From Saxidomus purpurata (Eukaryota; Mollusca; Bivalvia; Venerida; Veneridae), in contig JAFMSR010000009.1 of assembly GCA_022818135.1 (NCBI GenBank), positions 21,669,159 to 21,733,158 of the forward strand: a DNA stretch of 64,000 nt, written 5' to 3'. Shown here one piece after another: positions 60,246 through 64,000 of the stretch. Made by a program: the position numbers and the translations under genes. A model generated the notes under the pieces. That model was not told where the DNA came from. It did no database searches and worked only from the letters and a program-made list of their open reading frames with translations. Positions within the stretch are counted from its first letter, which is position 1. Each line of letters begins with the position of its first letter.

Positions 60246-60859
60246 AGGGTTCCCTCTGGATCAATTTTAGTTTGCACCAATAAATTCGCCAATCAGAAAA
60301 AACGTTTGCGCCAATGGCTCCAAAGTTGGAGCCACTCGTCTTCAAAGCATACTGAAAACCTTGGAAGAGAGAGGTGGTAACCACTTTTAGTTATGATTTG
60401 AAAGCATGACAGCAAACACCATATATAGATCTAAATGATTCAAACTTTATTTCAAACATTTTTGTAAATTTTCAAGGATCAAAATCACATTTTCAGGAGC
60501 CAAGGTTAGACTTTCAATTGTGGAGCCACAGGTCATAGAGTTAATATACTCTAGGCTTGCATATCATATTTTGCTGTTCGTGTTCAACAGCACCATGAGC
60601 TCAGAAATAAAAGTAACAATTCGCATTCCATGTTTGACACATATTTTCGCGATCTCTTCCTTCTGTTAGTGATATTTGAAACATTTTGTTAATACAATTA
60701 CTTCTCTGAAAGAATTAACTCCCTTGAAAGTTGAGGTGACCAAAATAATGGGAATATCTTAAAATAACGTCTACAGGTTACAAATCAACATTTCAGTTTT
60801 TCTTGAATTTCTTCATTACTAACAGATTACCTCTGCAAATACCTTTAGATAAGAGAAAA
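60246..60859. other. Non-coding stretch with decayed repeat pieces
   Basis: 'aaattcgccaatcagaaaa' near 60285 relates to the 58783 family. Otherwise nothing recognised. Confidence 0.4.
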
Positions 60860-61033
60860 CAAGAGCTGTCAGTAGGACAACGCGCTCGACTTTTTTAGTG
60901 CTTGCCAATAAAACAAAACTTTGACAGTTAAGGGCACACAAGACTTTAACTAGGAATTTCTAAGTACAAATCAAGAAACATTTTCAGAGTTATCTTCTTT
61001 TGCTTACAAATGTACAGATAGGTCTCATAATGG

Positions 61034-61830
61034 TGCAGTCTCCGCGAAACACAGTTGATTTTTACAGGACAGTAGGTCCTGTAAAATTTTGACTTTTACA
61101 GGACCGGACCAAATTTTACAGGACCGAATACTTTTTTAATATTTTGCAGACTTTAATTCAGAAGCGCTTTTGTAGAAGCTAATACAGAATGAACATGTCA
61201 TCATCTGCTTTTCTTCATCATAATGAAGCCATTCAGTACCCTCCTTCCAACTATAATTAAATTTTCTTTCTGGCTGCTTGGTCTCATATTTTTGCCATTT
61301 TACCTTTTTGCGCAGGTCGGTATTACCTGGCGTTTGTTTCCTTTTCATTCCGGGCTTAGCCCCTTCATAATACATCAAATTTAAAGCCATGATAAAAATA
61401 TATGTATATCAAAAAATAAGATAGATATTCTCCCCCGGTAAAATATCCTTGTTACTGATTCGGTGTTTTGTTGACACGGCCATTGTAAAGAACGAAAACT
61501 CTTACAGGTAGTTGTTGGTACCGGAGCTAAGCGTATGTACTGTAGTAAACCACTGAAACCGGCACCCAGTCATCTCGCGCTCTTGACGCAATATCCAATA
61601 ACAAAACAAATTTGAATAAACCAATGAAGTCCGCTAAAATAGCTTAATTTGGAATTTTTGTCGCAATTATTTTTAGTTACTGGAAAGTACAAATGAAAGT
61701 TTAAAATAACCGGTGTTTGGGTAATTTTTTTACCGGACAGTCGGTCCTGTAAAATACGATGTTCAGAACGGACCTTCCAATTTTTTACAGGACATGTCCG
61801 TCGGTCCGGCCTTGTTTCGCGGAGACTGCA
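61034..61830. mobile_element. TIR transposon remnant, ~0.8 kb, TGCA target duplication
   Basis: Perfect inverted ends: GTCTCCGCGAAAC at 61038-61050 and GTTTCGCGGAGAC at 61814-61826, each flanked by TGCA. The uninterrupted relatives of the host repeat show a single site here, so TGCA is a target duplication of four bases at most. Inside the ends are further hairpins ('acaggacagtaggtcctgt', 'ccggacagtcggtcctgt'). It carries a zinc-finger fragment on the minus strand, but no transposase core. Confidence 0.8.
61136..61390 (-). pseudogene. Zinc-finger (BED/TTF-like) fragment of a transposase
   Basis: 84 codons from ATG. After a basic stretch (KRKQTPGNTDLRKKVKWQKY) it has FNYSWKEGTEWLHYDEEKQM and TCSFCISFY. 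The W-x-Y then C-x2-C pattern resembles the N-terminal finger of ZNF862/hAT-related proteins. The later His pair and the catalytic domain are missing, so it is a remnant or the first exon of a deleted transposase. Confidence 0.5.
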
Positions 61831-61990
61831 TAAGTACTCCAACTTTCAAAGTAAAATCTCAAATGATTAAAGACGATCGCTACAGTTTCATCATTTTTTT
61901 GAAGCAATGAGAATTTTATGAAATTTCGTTTGGTGTTAGGGTAATATCAGCTAAGTCAGAATATAAAATAAAAAAGGTAGGTCGCCAGCC

Positions 61991-62539
61991 TTATTTGTAA
62001 GTAATGGACACTTTTTGTAGTATACCCCCGAAAGCAGTGAAAATGACCCCTATCAGTATCTCAAATTTATCAATAATAAAACTCTAAATTTGGCAACTCA
62101 CCATTGTTTTTTATTTAAAATGTTTAGCAATTGATCCTATTTCACGAAACTACATGAATTGAGATTTCAAAATGTATTCAAACTGAAAAACCATAAAGAG
62201 AAACTAGTTTTGAACAGTAAAAAAATACGTAAAATTTGTAGTCATTTGTCAAAGTGCTTTTTCTTAATGTTCAAGCAATGAGAATTTCTTAATTTTTTGC
62301 AGAAGAATTGTTCAAACTTCACTTTATTGAAAACTAATTTAACTAGATGCCCACGTGCAACATGTCAAGCCCGCCATATGTCAAAAGGGCTAACCCCTTA
62401 CCAAGTAGAGACAGGTCAAAATACACCTAAATATTGGATGTATCATCCATGTTGTACCACAGAGAAGTGGTCTCGATTTTTCTCTACGGCCAGTTATAAA
62501 AAAGTTACAATATAAGCTATTTATAGTAACAACAAAGGG
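61991..62539. other. Non-coding stretch, nothing recognised
   Basis: No supported exon. AT-rich. Confidence 0.4.
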
Positions 62540-63030
62540 AAGTATTTCTAAAAACAAGGGTAGTCCATGGTGGTGAACATTTGTACAAAGTAACATCAAA
62601 ATCCCTCCATGCATGAAGAAGAAATGCTCTAGACAAAGATATTCTTGACTTTGAACTTTAAGCTCTAAGTGTGACCTTGACCTTAGACCTAGGGACCTGG
62701 TTCTTGCGCATGACACTCCGTCTCATGATGGTGAACATTTGTGCCAAGTTAAATTAAAATCCCTCCATGTATGAAAAAGATATGCTCCAGACAAAGTCAT
62801 TCTTGAATTTGACCTTTAACCTCCAAGTGTGATCTTGACCTTAGACCTAGGGACCTGGTTCTTGCGCATGACACATTGTCTCATGATGGTGAACATTTGT
62901 GCCAAGTAACATCAAAATCCCTCAATGCATGAATAAGATATGGTCCGGACAAAAGCAGACGGATGGACATACACCGAACTGCCAAAAGTGACAACTAAGT
63001 TGAGCTCACCGCAAGCGGGCTCGACAAAAA
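62540..63030 (+). repeat. ~165 bp tandem repeat with TGACCTTGACC motifs
   Basis: Three units share 'gatggtgaacatttgtgcca', 'aaatccctccatgcatgaa' and 'tgtgaccttgaccttagacc'. The end 'gcaagcgggctcgacaaaaa' resembles other pearl-like termini. Confidence 0.75.
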
Positions 63031-63419
63031 TGATAGGTCACCAGCCTTTTTATTGAGAAAAATTAGCTGTTGTCTCAGGTGGAAGGGTGGTGTTGGAGGG
63101 GAGGCCATGTGTTTATTGCCACTAACGTAATACAGATAGCTAAATTAAACTTTAACTGGACAAATTGTGCATAGTAAAACACTTACAAATAATATGCAAC
63201 AAAAATGTATTCTTCTGAAACCATTTAATACAGTTTAAAAGTCAACCTTTGCTAAACACTGACATTTTGGGTGCTTTTAAAGGGAGGTAATAAATTTTCT
63301 TGATATTCTGATTTTTTTGCTATAGTTATATGTATAAATATCTTATAGTGATATAATTGCTCAAAATAATCCTTCTGTATGATTAAAAAAAAAAAGTAAT
63401 TAAATAACATTAAAATATA
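63031..63419. other. Non-coding stretch, nothing recognised
   Basis: AT-rich with an A11 run near 63388. No gene. Confidence 0.4.
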
Positions 63420-63512
63420 AGAGTACAAAAAACTTAACCAAGGTGTGACACCAATGCGGACGCCAGGGCGAGTAGGATAGCTCCCCTTTTCTTTGAAAAG
63501 TCGAGCTAAAAA
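63420..63512 (+). mobile_element. Pearl-like family 2, 3-prime end
   Basis: 'atgcggacgccagggcgag' and the terminus 'gaaaagtcgagctaaaaata'. Confidence 0.7.
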
Positions 63513-63557
63513 TACAGGTTCTTTCTGACAGTAAGGACTTTTCAATTAGAGTTTAGA

Positions 63558-63770
63558 CAACTGACACTTTTGATTACTAGCGCGACTGCCATGTGCTATT
63601 TAACAGGTAGCGTCTAATTGGCTCCGCCTTCTTACGTATACTAGTCAACAATCGATTTTTGACTGACACAGGAAATTGCTGATATTAATTTGTTGGCGCT
63701 ACTAAAATTCGCCAACTGAAAGATTTTAGCGCCAGTTTTTTGTTTTTGGTGCATTTGGCTATTTTCATGG
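63558..63770. repeat. Interspersed repeat, copy 2 (partner 58783-59030)
   Basis: Same order of shared words as the first copy, with about 20 scattered differences and small deletions. The last 200 bases of the window beyond it hold nothing recognised. Confidence 0.75.
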
Positions 63771-64000
63771 TGTGTGATTTTCACTCAACTTATTTTCAGA
63801 TACAAAAATTCGGATACGATAAGGAACAAGACCACCAAAATGTGCCGGACGGGCTTAGCAATTTCATCAGACCAAACAATATTTTGCATGTCAGGTCCGA
63901 CAGTCATTCGCCATGACTGCAGTCCTGAGCGAGTTCCGCATGTTTTTTATATCTAGTTTTTTGCATAGGAGCTCGATGTCAGGATTATGCTTTTCCAGCT

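Larger units (their letters stand above)
60860..61990 (+). mobile_element. Pearl-like family 2, 5-prime part, split by a TIR element
   Basis: Starts 'acaagagctgtcagtagga' and is interrupted at 61034. It resumes at 61831 with 'taagtactccaactttcaaa', matching the uninterrupted copy near 33395-33420. Its 3-prime end may be the fragment at 63420-63512. Confidence 0.7.

Overview
The window is eukaryotic nuclear DNA, most likely from a bivalve mollusc. It is AT-rich, has few genes and is full of dispersed repeats. Its protein-coding exons have GT/AG borders whose phases match. Several interspersed repeats have the layout of bivalve pearl-type elements: a 5-prime hairpin, a 150-170 bp tandem core, an ACGG microsatellite and a fixed 3-prime end. 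The NACHT gene and the CXorf38/DZIP3-like HEPN gene belong to types expanded in bivalves. I cannot name the species.

Three host genes can be supported, all on the minus strand. (1) A NACHT (NLR-like) protein occupies one long 3-prime exon at 13515-15955, with a P-loop variant, Walker B, the TTRPW motif and a leucine-rich C-terminal half; its 5-prime exons were not found. (2) A CXorf38-like gene spans 24741-34745 in three phase-0 exons that join to 805 residues: a CXorf38-type N-terminal domain, a HEPN core with an intact Rx4H motif, and a long array of 33-residue (3 x 11) repeats predicted to be helical. (3) The 3-prime part of an unrecognised gene lies in two phase-1 exons at 54821-55422 and 58021-58206. 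They join into a domain with a GHKDVWHGNLD motif, perhaps a degenerate nuclease-like fold.

The rest is mainly mobile and repetitive DNA. 0-12 kb: degenerate tandem repeats, a 544-bp TTAA-flanked MITE, a 43-46 bp minisatellite, an apparently exact 434-bp tandem duplication and pearl-like fragments. 12-16 kb: the NACHT exon, with a possible tail-to-tail LRR remnant behind a GC-rich inverted repeat. 16-22 kb: a broken Gypsy retrotransposon with a PNMA/Arc-like gag remnant, then a Jockey/CR1-like LINE carrying two inserts. 22-36 kb: the HEPN gene, whose introns hold further MITE and pearl-like copies. 36.6-38.6 kb: a 1.94-kb minisatellite of 9-bp units, open in several frames but not a gene. 39-54 kb: SINEs, two pearl-like elements, a third MITE copy and several 140-175 bp tandem arrays. 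54-64 kb: the third gene, then nested elements including a SINE with a 10-bp target duplication, a TIR element with a TGCA duplication and a zinc-finger fragment, and a large inverted repeat.

The NACHT and HEPN genes both suggest innate immunity or RNA-directed defence. That is inference from family; nothing here shows they act together. The most unusual items are the HEPN protein with its duplicated hendecad array, and the pearl-like families, whose subterminal sequences differ between families yet stay complementary end to end within each family.
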